Source of the DNA: Glandiceps talaboti
Taxonomy: Eukaryota; Hemichordata; Enteropneusta; Spengelidae
Direction of reading: 5' to 3'
Assembly (NCBI RefSeq): GCF_964340395.1
Contig: NC_135570.1
Coordinates: forward strand, 13,534,822 to 13,598,821
DNA: 64,000 nt
In this document: positions 1 through 29,700 of the stretch, one piece after another
Layout of the letters: every line of letters starts with the position of its first letter
Position numbering within the stretch: position 1 is the stretch's first letter
Translations under genes and position numbers: made by a program
The notes under the pieces: model-generated
The model's database searches: none
What the model saw: the letters and a program-made list of their open reading frames with translations, nothing else
What the model was told of the DNA's origin: nothing

Positions 1-165
1 GGTTCAGTTGGCGCGACGCGTTGCTGTGTTATTTCCAAGGAAACGATAATCATTCATTTTCCAAATAAGTTTACATAGTATTCGGCCGCCATATTGGATC
101 CTAAAATGTTGAAATCATTTTGACCTCAACGTCAAATGTGCCTGACCCCTGATTTCATTAGTTAG
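1..165 (-). repeat. Dispersed repeat with YY1-like motif, copy 1
   Basis: Read on the minus strand, this stretch has the order AATCAGGGGTCA, GAGGTCAAAATGAT, CATTTTAGGATCCAATATGG, CGGCCGAATACTAT. The same order occurs at about 10570-10870 and 20880-21180 on the plus strand. CAATATGGCGGCC resembles the vertebrate YY1 site (GCCGCCATNTTG read the other way). The left boundary is uncertain because the window begins here. Confidence 0.6.
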
Positions 166-1937
166 GTTTTAACTGATATAGGTTTCGGTTTCTCGAACAA
201 AGTGGCGGTAAAGGTGTAAGATTCTCATTTCCGAGACACACTTTGCAAACCAATAGGACGCACTTTTTCCACGTAGCCCATTTGATTGCCTACTAATTGT
301 TATACTTTATCGAAATAAATAAATATTCCCTAAATACTGAGAATGAAGGATAGACAAGTCACATTTATGAGGTCACTAAGTCTACAATAAAAAGTGTTGG
401 CACCCAGAAATCGTATATTGTCGGTAGACCAGTTTGAATTACATGCTTGTACAGTAGTCTTTCTGATCAAATATCTTTTTTAGAAGTTGACACTTTCATA
501 GTACGTGATCGTTCTTCAAAAGTGCTGCACGGTGGTTTATCTTTGATTTCGTATCAAAGGACTAGAGAAGTTTTCTCACACATAATCAAACTCCCTGTCT
601 GTCTGTCTGTCTGTCTCTGTATTTCTATGTCTGTTTGTCTCCACCAGCCCCATGTTGCTAGTCCCACTCTCGCCCTGTACGTCGGATTTGATTTCGTTAC
701 TGGGTCTTTCTTTATAGTGATCGCCCCTTTACCCGAAGGTCTGTCCACTCACCGCCCCACCCACCCACCCATCCATTATGTCTAACCCGTCCGTCAGTTG
801 CTGTAGCCACTCGCTATATACTTCTAATTCATTCAGCATGTAATGAAGAAATCAGTAGATATCTGGATAAAATTAATGTCAAATATTCATCAAAAATTAT
901 ATTAATGTATGAAATGAACAAAATTGACTACACGCTGGCAAATCTCTTATAGAGGAAAAATAATTCCGACCTTTTAGTTCTGTTTTGTGTTTTTATCACT
1001 ACACCGAGAGCGTATACACACAGGTTTAAAGTGAATACACATGAATGAAGACATGTTTTTTTTTTAATGCAGGTAGGAAACTATTAAAGAGCACAGTAAG
1101 TGTGAATTTCGTGTTTATGAGTGGACGCAAAAACACATCGGTTTAATTAGCACTTTAACATCGTCATTAGTGTTACTCTAAAAATGTTATTTACTTCTCA
1201 GTGATAAATGTCTACACAACTGACTAGAACCCATCTCTCTGGTGACCACGTGACCGATTAAGCGTGGAGTGTGGTGCGAGCCTTGACTACATTTAATACT
1301 TGTCTTTTGCGATGTCGCAAATAGTGAAAAATGTATTAAGTCAAAATGATGTTGAACGCGTATCCTGTTCATCGTTTTAGTATCATAATATTGTCAATTT
1401 ATTCTAGAGTATGAATATGCCATATTGATAATGTAACTTACAAAGTCATTATTTTATGTGGCATGTACCTTGGATCTTTGCAGTGAGGCAACAAGAATTT
1501 CATTGACGGAAAAAAATATGTATATGAAGATCGTCATATTTATTGATAATCAGCAAAGGCATGACAACATAGATCACGCGTAACAGTAAATGTGTTCTGC
1601 TCCTATGCCAGGTACAAACAAATAGTTTGATCTATTTGAAGAATAGCTGATCGAAATCTGTATAAACTCTCCTATCCATCGCGTTTAGTCAGGTCAAGAG
1701 TACACGAATCGACGGTTTTAACATAGTGACGTACACATGTTTACGTACCCCCCCCCCAGTCCGTTGGTACGTCAGAAGTTCAAGTATCCTGAGGGTTAAG
1801 GTTCATTATCGTATCTGTGTTAATGGATCAACATAATTTTAGTTTGATATTGCAGTCACTGTTCTTTAAGAAAACAGCTTCTTAGATAAGAGTAATGTAA
1901 CTTATTAAGTTTGTTTATATTCTGTTCTGAAATGTTA

Positions 1938-2463
<526 letters not shown>

Positions 2464-3296
2464 CACTCGCAGAAGAATGGCTGAACTTTGTCCGTTTTCA
2501 ATATACCGACTTGCCAATATAAATATTCAATCATATAAATAAGAGGTAGAATTTCTAATGTTTACGTCTAGTACGCAGTCGTATTACATATAATCCTCGT
2601 CCTTCTCGCACGCCCACTTCAAATCAGGTTTGACATACTTTGAATGAGAAAATCTAAGAAATATTTCATTCGTTGGCACGTCACTATCATTCCAATCACT
2701 AACGTCGACGTCGTAGCTTCAGGGACTGATATGAAAGCGCAAATGAAGTATGAATGTACCGAATATATTCACCAAGACAGGACAAAACATGCCTACGCTC
2801 GGAGCTATACAACCTTATAGATAGATTGAACGAATGTATAATCTGCGGCGACAGTTCAAATTTGAAAACGATAAACATTTACTAGGATGTCGAAGAAATT
2901 ACAAAGGTAGAGATTTGCACTTGGCAAAGCACTATATTGCCTGCAGTCAGTGAAGGTATTAAAAAGGTTACTCCGGGGAGATTTGGCGATGACGTCATCT
3001 TTAATTTACATGTCTACAATTCGTTATTACACTGTATAGTGACGGGGTTTGATGTATTCGCTACGGGACTCTATGAAATTAAACCTTATAGCTACAATAC
3101 GCATACCGAATGCGGAGCGGAACTCAATGTCATTGAGCATAAGCTCTGAGTGAGTAGACAGTTGTTACTGGCATTTGCCATGATGGATTGATCCAGCTCG
3201 ACTCTGTAATGGGCCATATACATATTTCACTGGTACCACTCCTAAACGTGTTTTGGATTTTGTAATACTCGTCATCATCATTGATAGCGGTCCCGC

Positions 3297-3380
3297 AGAG
3301 AGATCAGCCTCGTTATTTAATAGGTGAAACATAATTGCATGGGAGTTTTCACAGGCTGCAAAAACCGAAGAAGTTCCATT
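3297..3380 (-). pseudogene. Possible ankyrin-repeat relic
   Basis: A minus-strand frame (3434 down to 3165) contains NGTSSVFAACENSHAIMF followed by HLLNNEADLSAG. This matches the ankyrin repeat pattern G-T-x-L-x-x-A-x-x-x-G-H with LL-x-x-x-A-D. Only one unit is visible, the GH dipeptide is SH, and no neighbouring repeat or splice context was found. It may be a decayed exon or gene fragment, or chance. Low confidence. Confidence 0.25.
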
Positions 3381-3596
3381 TGTTAAACGTCCACTGCGTT
3401 GTCCGAATAGTGCTCTCAACGTATGTCTTGACATTTAGATGCGGAATGCCCAGCAGATGACCGGGTTGACACACTGATAGTAATACACAGTTAGTTACAA
3501 GTCGCATATGCTACACTGCTTCTATTCGACGTAGCTCTCTGTGGAGAATTTAGGCACCAACTCACCCGACCTACGACATCAACCGAACACTCAACA

Positions 3597-20446
<16,850 letters not shown>

Positions 20447-20879
20447 TGAGGACTATCACTCCCTCTGTAGTCTCGCCATGATATGTTTAAATGTGTATCG
20501 CACACAGTGATGAAATTCGGGGCCTCATATACAAGCGATTGTCACGTGATTGATGCAAATGAACGCGACAAGAGTTGACATGACAACCGTTGACATAGCA
20601 ATCGTGACTGGCGAGACTCAAGTGACGTCATTCTGACGATTATCATTTACTATTTGTTTTAGGTCGAACTTGGTGTCTGGTGACCTTTTTATTTGTTTCT
20701 CATTGTGGCACCCTAAAAAGATGAAAGATCGGTGGTGTGGTGTGTTTAAAGTGAAAGAAAAATGGTGTGTTTATAAGTGGTTATGATGCTTTCCTATCAA
20801 AATTCAGCCGCAGACATAGTCTATTTCATTATCATTATATATAATTATTAGTAGAAGTAACATCACAGTGAAATGCACC

Positions 20880-21180
20880 TCAGAAATAAACTGTTTAAAA
20901 TAAACTTTTGCTATTCTTTGCTCAACGAAACTCCAACCCATTCTCAGTTAAAATCCAGAAAAAAAATCAGGGGTCACCGCCCAAATTGTTGAAATAAAGG
21001 TCCAAATGATATCAAAATTAATCCATTTTAGAATCCAATATGGCTGCCATTCTAGAAACCAATATGGCAGCCACTTTAGAATTCAATATGGCTGCCATTT
21101 TAGAATCCAATATGGCCACTGAATACTATGCTACCTCTATGTATGATTGCAAATGTCCTTGAAAACAAGACAGTGGATCC
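20880..21180 (+). repeat. Dispersed repeat with YY1-like motif, copy 3
   Basis: Same order of blocks as the copy at 10570. Here the CAATATGG motif occurs four times in diverged form (CAATATGGCTGCC, CAATATGGCAGCC, CAATATGGCTGCC, CAATATGGCCACT) with TTTTAGAATCC-type spacers. An AATAAA (20885-20890) near its left end could serve as poly(A) signal for the CAP gene. Confidence 0.65.
20885..20890 (+). terminator. Candidate poly(A) signal for CAP gene
   Basis: AATAAA about 440 bp after the CAP stop codon. It is the first clear hexamer found downstream but lies at the edge of a dispersed repeat, so assignment is tentative. Confidence 0.35.
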
Positions 21181-21335
21181 TGAATTTCTTTTATTATGTC
21201 AAAAAGACCGGAAGCAACTAGTTAAGACCCCTATCGAAATGGTATTAAAGCATAAAACAAGATATTTTCAGAATTTTGATGAAATTAGTCCTGGAGACGC
21301 ATTCTACCTTAAGGTTATCTTTTGTAATGTATAAC

Positions 21336-21571
21336 TGTTTTCATCATCATCATGATCATCATGATCATGATCATCATGATCATCATGATCATCATGATCA
21401 TGATCATGATCATGATCTTCTTCTTCTTCTTCTTCTTCTTCTTCTTCTTCTTCTTCTTCTTCTTCTTCTTCTTCTTCTTCTTCTTCTTCTTCTTCTTCTT
21501 CTTCTTCTTCTTCTTCTTCTTCTTCTTCTTCTTCTTCTTCTTCTTCTTCTTCTTCTTCGTCTTCTTCTTCT

Positions 21572-21621
<50 letters not shown>
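21336..21621. repeat. TCATGA, TTC and GTC triplet array
   Basis: ATCATG-type units (21336-21416), then about 46 TTC triplets with one interruption (21417-21573), then about 15 GTC triplets (21574-21619). The TTC tract is a long homopurine-homopyrimidine mirror repeat of the kind that can form triplex DNA. Poly-Leu, poly-Phe, poly-Lys and poly-Arg frames are artefacts. Confidence 0.95.
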
Positions 21622-23274
21622 TCATTTTTATTATTACTATTTTCATTAATGTTATTACTTTGTGTCAGAGACGTATCGGTCGGGCCATGAGAAACAGGTA
21701 AAAAACGGTCACCCTCGTGGTTTATCACACAGCGACATTTCCTTTATGTTGCTGTCATAATAATAATGGAAATATTTCGAGTGATTTACAAGACATATCA
21801 GCCAGAAAGGAACTATCATTTGCTAACATTTTAATATCGACTTGACAATGTGCGAGTCGATCCAACGATGCTTAAAAATGAATTCCTTATAATAGAAAGT
21901 ACAACAGTTTGAAGAAAACTTGAACTTGAAAAGCACACATCAAGATTGCGGCGAAAGCAAGATGTTCGACTGCAAATGTAAAGTAGACACTTGTAAAAAT
22001 ATAGCTATTCATGCTTCAGTGAATGTGAACACTTCACTTCGATTTCACGATCATCCGTCTGATGCCACGATGCATGAAGTGATGCCTGCCCGAAAGCGTT
22101 CTTTCAACCGGAGTTTTTTGTTACGCAATGTAATTGACAGAAACTCATCATAACTGTGTATCATTAGTTGCAAATCGAACTCTAAAACCTCGATGAGTCA
22201 TCATGGTTTTTTAAAAAGACGGGGTATAACAAATGTAATGTGCTTGTAAAACCGATTCGCTTACACTGTGATTACAAACAAAATCATTGGAGTGTTCACA
22301 AGTACACTATACACAACATCAGAATCATCAGATCAATCATCATATGATTTTTCTTTGACATAGCCACTTAGTGGACACGCCCTCTAAAATATCTATAACA
22401 TCAAAGCCAGCGAAAATGATGTACAATGGTACTGGCAAAGTTCCAATATAACATTCCCAGATATGCTTTATTCAGTGAAGGTTTTTTTTTTTCAAATAAC
22501 ATTCGAATACTTCTGGTATGGAAAGCGTCACAGTATACGCATGCGCATGTGATCTCACTGATTGATTTTTTTTAAATGGACAATTGCGTACGGCTGGTTT
22601 AATTATGATGATGTTGCGCAGATTGTACTTTAGACAGCTCAATGATCTCAGTTGTCACTTGACTATCTACGTCAATTACATGTGAGTTTTCAAGTATGCA
22701 TTCTTCGGTCATTGCAATGGCGTGGATACTATGGCAGTCACTGTGATTCTCATGTAGACATTCGAGTATACATAATTAGTCTTCCATCTTAATTGTAAGT
22801 TGCACCCTCTGAGAGTAATATTACAGTGAACGGACACTTGATAGTCTAGAACACTGCGGCACACATTTCTTGTGTATTTGGATTTATCATGACAAAGCCT
22901 ATTTTGTGCGATGTGAAATAACTCACGTGACCACGTGGATAAATATCGCACAGAGTAGTATTTTGAAATTTTCCAAAAATCACAACATGGTTTTTGATAA
23001 ATGTTCATTATTTTGAGGGTAGATTTGTTGATTTTAGTCATATTTGAAAAAAAATGGCTATTAAAGTAGTCTTGTGTGTTTTTAAGATGTTATGAACTGT
23101 TTTTACACAGAACTTTACCACAGTGTAAAGAGTTTACAATTACCAAAGGACGCTTCGACTCGCGCTATGACCTTCAACGCCAAACAAACTTTTTTTTAAA
23201 AAGACCGGTAAAAAACACCCGGTCATCATAGCATTTTTCTAGCTATTTATTTACTTATTTCTTTATAAAACGTA

Positions 23275-23361
23275 TTTATTTATTTATTTATTTGTTTATT
23301 TATTTATTTATTTATTTATCTGTTTGTTTGTTTGTTTGTTTGTTTGTTAGTTTGTTTCTTC

Positions 23362-23427
<66 letters not shown>

Positions 23428-23471
23428 ATGTCTGTTTGTTTGTTGTTTGTTTATTTGTTTATTTATTTATT
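23275..23471. repeat. TTTA/TTTG/CTGT microsatellite
   Basis: TTTA units, TTTG units, CTGT units, then TTTG and TTTA again, giving a roughly symmetric A-B-C-B-A arrangement. Confidence 0.9.
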
Positions 23472-23839
23472 CAACTATTTATATATTCATTGACGAGTAA
23501 GCATGAATCTCCCGCTTTCCCATCAAAAGTTTTATTTGACCGATTCCAAAGGTCAGAATAATTAATTCTCCACCACCAGCAACAGTTATATATCTGATAA
23601 TGTTCATTGCACATGGCTTGATTTAAAAGTGTGAACATTTTAAAAGTTTGAAGTTAACTTAATTTGAATTTAACCACAGGCCGCTAGATTGTGCTCTCGA
23701 AGTAAGCTAGTAGGCCAATCTGTGTTCTTCTGTATATATTGGAAAGTTTTTTTCCTCCTTTCCCACCACCATTTGTTAACATTCACGTCATAAGTTGATA
23801 TTGCTGTGTACAATGGAGTGGTTGACAATATTGCTAACA

Positions 23840-24450
23840 TACGTACAGTAGAAATGATGTTGGCTTGGTGTTTCACTCATGGGACATTACGTATTTGACT
23901 CAGAGCTTTAGGCTAATTCCTGATTTTACACCTTGTTATCTTCATTCATTACATCTAGTCAATCTTGTTACACAAGGCTTTATTAAATGAGGTTCAACCC
24001 CATGCTTGGCGAAGCGCAAATGGCGCATGTCAGTAATGATCCATCACAAATTGACAGGCTGTCGTCATCGCTCATTAATATTCATTTGATACAGCTGGAC
24101 TGATATGATATGCAAATGTACAACCGAACACCACCTCCAGTCTAATCAAACTAAAATCAAGTGGGGACGCAACAACGTCGTCATGTTTATATGAACGCTG
24201 TAGGGCGAGGGAGGAGCACAGAATTATGTGCTTGAGTAACGAGCTCGAGATTAACTAGACATACTGTGTGAAGATAACATAGTGTAAAATCGGATGCTTA
24301 TTTCCAATTGTTTATTTTCTAACTGATAATCAACATATCAACTTGATTACTTCTACAGCATCACTGTGCCCGGCATCTATATATAATTGTTTCTCTGTGT
24401 AAAAATGTCATGTTACATGAATGAAACACCAAAGCAACATCATTTGTACC
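23840..24450. repeat. MITE-like element, TIR family 1, copy 2
   Basis: The left end has AGAAATGATGTTGGCTTGGT and GTTTCACTCATG. The right end (24405-24445) is its inverse (ATGAATGAAACACC, CAACATCATTTGTAC). The interior near 24300-24400 is homologous to 16970-17110 in the opposite orientation. No reading frame of transposase type. Confidence 0.65.
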
Positions 24451-24452
24451 GT

Positions 24453-25083
24453 AAAAGTATCCATATGGATGAGAAATATGTTTTACTGCAATTCAATGTG
24501 AAACAACATAAACCAAATGACAATTATTCAAAGTTCATATATTTAGCATTGAACTTCTCACCAGTCCTCATCAGAATAACAAATTCCATAGATCAATGCT
24601 AAAAAAACAATGAACTCATTGACATTGTTTGATCAAATAGACTATGTTTGTAACTAATTGGATTACAAAAATAAATAAAAATTAAAAACCCGTGTAAAAA
24701 AATTTGTATACGTAGAGAAAGTGATAAACCGGGCAAATGTAAGCAATTACTACGTCAAGCCACGTGTCTGCTTAGTAACATTTGTCAGTATGCACTCTAC
24801 GTATGTTATTATGACGTTTCAAAGTAGAGGGAAGCGAAAGACGCATGTGCAGACTCGACTTAGTGTAGCAATGACCTATACGTTTACCAATGACGGTTTA
24901 TTTTTAGTAAATATTGTACGGACAGTGTACAAGAGCAAACGTTTTTGCAAATTATAACTAAATTGTACAATAGCAAATGTATGTTTTACAAATATTCTCA
25001 TTGTTTTTTCAAGTACTGACATATTAAAAGATATTATGTTAAAAGTAAATAGTAATACATATTTCTCATCCACATGGCTATTT
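24453..25083. repeat. Inverted-repeat element abutting the previous one
   Basis: Left arm about 24453-24488 and right arm about 25048-25083 are inverted copies sharing GGATGAGAAATATG and TTACT, with about 31 of 36 positions matching. The interior is AT-rich and non-coding. It lies directly next to the right end of the preceding element, so the two may form one composite. Confidence 0.55.
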
Positions 25084-25723
25084 TAAATGTTCTCGCCGTC
25101 ATATGCAAATGAAGAAAATGATCGGCATTTTGTGTCATTTTATATGTGAAGACATTGGTGATGCGAACAAATAATATGTGATGTATTCCCTTTTGGTGCA
25201 GCGATCAGTGTTTAAGTCGTTGGATCGTTAATTTACCACTTAGGATATAGCGAATATAGAACTAATCGTTGTGTACGTATAATGTGTTACCCTCTCTAAC
25301 ATTAAGTGCAAATCGCACTTTACATCATTAAGGTACCTACGTAATGTACATCATATATTCCTGTAGCAATCAATAAAGAACATTATGATGAAACAAGAAT
25401 CATCGAAGCGTGTCGTCTCAATTTACAATCCGTGGAGTCCACCTCATTCACAATCCGTTGACAAACACTAACCATCATCATCATTTAAACAATTAGTGGC
25501 CGTATGAGGGCAGTCATCACTTTCAAAACCAATCCTTTTTGAGAAACTGGCGAAAGCCTTTACTTTGCAGACTTATGTAATTACATATTCAAATATATCC
25601 ACATATTATTAACACGACTATAGAGGTCCTCAGTCGTACAACTCAAAGGAAACACAACATTCTAAAGAAAGGGACCGTCACAGAATGTCGTACAAGCTCG
25701 TTGTCATAGGGGAACCAGATATA

Positions 25724-25833
<110 letters not shown>

Positions 25834-26166
25834 GTTGACAACTGGTTAGAAGAAATGGACGTCCCAGGTGATATATTTTTGTAACAACGTGTGGACACAT
25901 TTAGTACGAGTGTAGTAGCATATCGGCATTGAACTGAGATCAGCAATATAACGTTATAACAAAGATAATAAATAAACAATACAATGTAACGATAGTAATG
26001 GTATGTAAAGATAATATAATATAATATAAACAATATAATGTAGAAAAGGGCTATTTTATCACAATCTGGAAATATTACCGTGTCCAAATATTTTGTTACC
26101 CGATGTGTGAGGGCGCCCCGTCACGGCATACCCTACGGAGTGTTGAACCTCACATAGCTCATGGAC

Positions 26167-26237
26167 TATACATACATACATACATACATACATACATACA
26201 TACATACATACATACATACATACATACATACATACAT

Positions 26238-26270
<33 letters not shown>

Positions 26271-26439
26271 TACACACATACATACATACATACATACATA
26301 CATACATACACACATACATACATACATACACACACACATACACACATACACACATAAATACATACATACATACATACATACATACACACATACACACATA
26401 CATACATACATACATACATACATACATACATACATACTG
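26167..26439. repeat. CATA/CACA microsatellite
   Basis: Mostly CATA units with scattered CACA interruptions, about 300 bp beyond the GST A stop codon. Confidence 0.95.
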
Positions 26440-26492
26440 GTATTAAACTTAATCATTGTCCACACAATAAGAAACCTTGGAATAAACTAACA

Positions 26493-26498
26493 TTTATT
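26493..26498 (-). terminator. Candidate poly(A) signal of GST A
   Basis: TTTATT on the plus strand, that is AATAAA on the coding strand, about 250 bp after the GST A stop codon. Confidence 0.5.
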
Positions 26499-26745
26499 TC
26501 AATTTTACAAACACTTCATTTTGATATTGATGCAAACTCATCAATTCATTATGTGTCGAGTCGTGATCAAAAATTACAGTACGGTTGTCAATCTAACCAT
26601 AAACTCAAAATGCACATGATAATTTAATTGGCACTTTTTCACAACGTATAGGTCACGTGTTCTACATTTTGTACAGTATAGCTACATAATTCCGTTGAGT
26701 AATTAGTGAAGATATCTCATCTTGTCATCGCTTCAATGAAAATAC

Positions 26746-29700
26746 TTAGAACGAGGATTCTGGTCGTGTTGCTATCCACTTTTTAATATTAGGTAGTTCA
26801 GATACACGGGATCTCAGCGCAGTCAGCTTTTTGTGTGGTGCAAGCAAGTTGGCGTCTTTGAATTGCGCACAGTAGAAGTCGGTATGGGCAAGGAAAGCCA
26901 GGTCAGCCCAGGTCAGCTGAATTTCGAGGAAAAGGAAGAATAAATTATCAACACTTATTTTAGAGATCGTGACATCAGTAGAGAAAAGATTCGTCGTTGA
27001 GGGCGCTGTTTGCGAGCGGAGTCGTGTGAAAAGAGCGCCCGCAACGACAAATCTTTCAGTATCCAGAAACACAGTTTGATGCAGGGAGGGACTTTATAGA
27101 AGTTTCTTTTTTATCTTTTGGTCGAAATAATGCACATATTTAATTGATTGACACCGCGATTTAAATAGCGTTGGTGAGTCGCATCCTAAACACCAACAAA
27201 ACATCTAGCCCAACAAGATACTGACAGCAGCGCTAGCACGTATGGCCTTGTACCGTGAAAACTTCGGAATACAACTTCTGAAGCATGGAACGCATGCGTC
27301 GAATTATGTTAATTAAATGTTACATACAGAAAATTACATAAAAAGAACTACATGGGACATTTCTGTTCTTAAACGGCGATAATGCTTAAACGGCGACAAC
27401 ACACGTACCGTTATACTATGCACGTGCCAAGTTTAACAAAAAAATATGGAATATATACGCTGGTCGTTCCACGTCACGACAATGTGTGTCTACGTCACTG
27501 GTTCTGCTTTGTTCAAAATACGAGTCAAAACGTTCAAAATTGCCATTACTTGTACATGTACCGATATTTCTTTGATATTACTGGCGCTGGTATAATTATG
27601 TTATTCTACAATATTTGTCGTCATTCAATCGTTCGAGTTCAAAAGTTTGTTTAGTTCGAGATTTTTGAAGACACTGCTCAAGTAAATAGGGACAACTAAG
27701 ATATGTGACTCGTGACCTAAGGGTTATCAAAGGCCCCCCTCGAGCTCGGTTACTCGTATTTTCCTTGGCTGAACAAAGACAAACAAATTCCGGAATAAAC
27801 ATCTAAGTATTCCAAAATTACTTCAACAGTGTCTTCAAAAATCTCAAACTAAACAATTGTTTGAACTCGAATGATTTAGTAATGATTCTGCACGATCGAC
27901 CATTCAACTTAAAACAACTTACCTTATCACCGACAAAGAATCCATTTCCACCGTTGTTGGCTTCGAGAATTTTTTCGAGTGCAGATAAGGTTGTTGGTAC
28001 AGTTTTGGTTAAAAATGTATCTGTGAGTTCCTTCTGTTGTTGTGGTGAAAGAACGAAAACCCATCAGTAATATGTAGACTAATCATATTTTTCTCAACAA
28101 GTTAACTTGTACATAAGACCTAAAAACATAATTGTTTGTTTCCAGTTACCCGACCCCACTGCCGACCCTAAAATTTTACGTATTCGAGAAAAAAATAAAA
28201 TCACGAAAACTGGTATGTCTCACAAGAAATAGTGGATGCAGAAACTGACATCAACTAAAAAGACAATATAAAACTGTTTTTCCAATCTGTAATGGTTGTA
28301 CATCTGATAGGAAGAACTAAATAACACATGTACATTACATAGACCATTTGGTTCTAAAAATTGAGCGTAATCGGTACAATTTTTCTATTAGGCCTAATAA
28401 GCTAAAATTGTAAGCCAGTGCGTGCGAGGGAGCACGTGTGTGAATATACATATAATGTCTGTCTGTCTGTGTGTGTGTATGTATGTATGTATGTATGTAT
28501 GTATGTATGTATGTATGTATGTATGTATGTATGTATGTATGTATGTATGTATGTATGTATGTATGTATGTATGTATGTATGTATGTATGTATGTATGTAT
28601 GTATGTATGTATGTGTATATGTATGTATGTATGTATGTATATGTATGTGTATATGAAAGAAATATTACAGTTACCTTTTTCGCCTCATCTTTCTCAAACA
28701 TTAATTTGTACATGCTATCTGCCAGGTCTTTGACTGCGTCTGCTATCATGTCTACCCGTGCCTTATCGACGTTTGTCTTCCCGGCAAGTCCTACAGAATC
28801 ATACAAAGTGACTAGTGATACATGTATGTCTCGACATTCCTATCACACGTATGACTGATGTGACAAGAATAAAGAAGTCAGGCTACTTTTAACTATATTC
28901 GAGCTCAATCTGTGACGTGCTAGTAGTATGGGACTAGCACTTAAAACTCTCAAAACTTTTGCTGCATGTGACTGAAAAAATGTCAAGAATAGGTTATGGT
29001 CAAAGGTCACCATGTATATTTCTGGCGTTGTTTGAGTGTATACACTTTCACTATTGAAATGTATAGATTTGCATATTATACATGGTATTACCGTAAGCAA
29101 TAAGCCTTTTAATGTAGTTTTCACTCACCTATAGGGTCAATGAACTTTACAAGGTGAGTCTGAACTCATAAGTAGAAACGTATTTGCTTAGGAATCATTT
29201 GATACATGTAATTTACATCATAATATCTATAATCTACTTAGCTGCATGTTTATTGCAAATACATCTTTTGTCAGTGGCACTAATATATGCATACTCAGAC
29301 CACTAGTCTTCTGATATGCAAATGAGCAAAAGGTCGTCATCGTCATCCTTTTCGCTTTCACCAATAATGTTTACTTAGGGTTAAGTAAAAATCGTTCTCT
29401 ATAGTGTAACAGATGTGTAATCATGAATTTCTACAATGGGGCAGTTTTTTTCCTATCGGAGGGCGTGTCTGAATTATAGGGGTCTTTTTGCGAACACGAC
29501 AAACATGACTTTTAATACGAAAACAGATATTAAACACAATGTGATCACGTGACTATATTCAACCATGTTTTTTCATAATTCCGAACTGATTAAAATACAC
29601 GAAATTCTAATCTTACCACACTCATTAGCCACGAAGCGTGCAATTGCATAGGATTCAGCAATGCAACAGCCGTCAACTTCTAAAAGTGGCAATGATCCAA

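Noticed and set aside
21276-21728. Poly-Leu, poly-Phe, poly-Lys and poly-Arg frames of 110-140 residues
   Set aside because: Direct translation of TTC and GTC triplet arrays; no flanking domain or splice logic.
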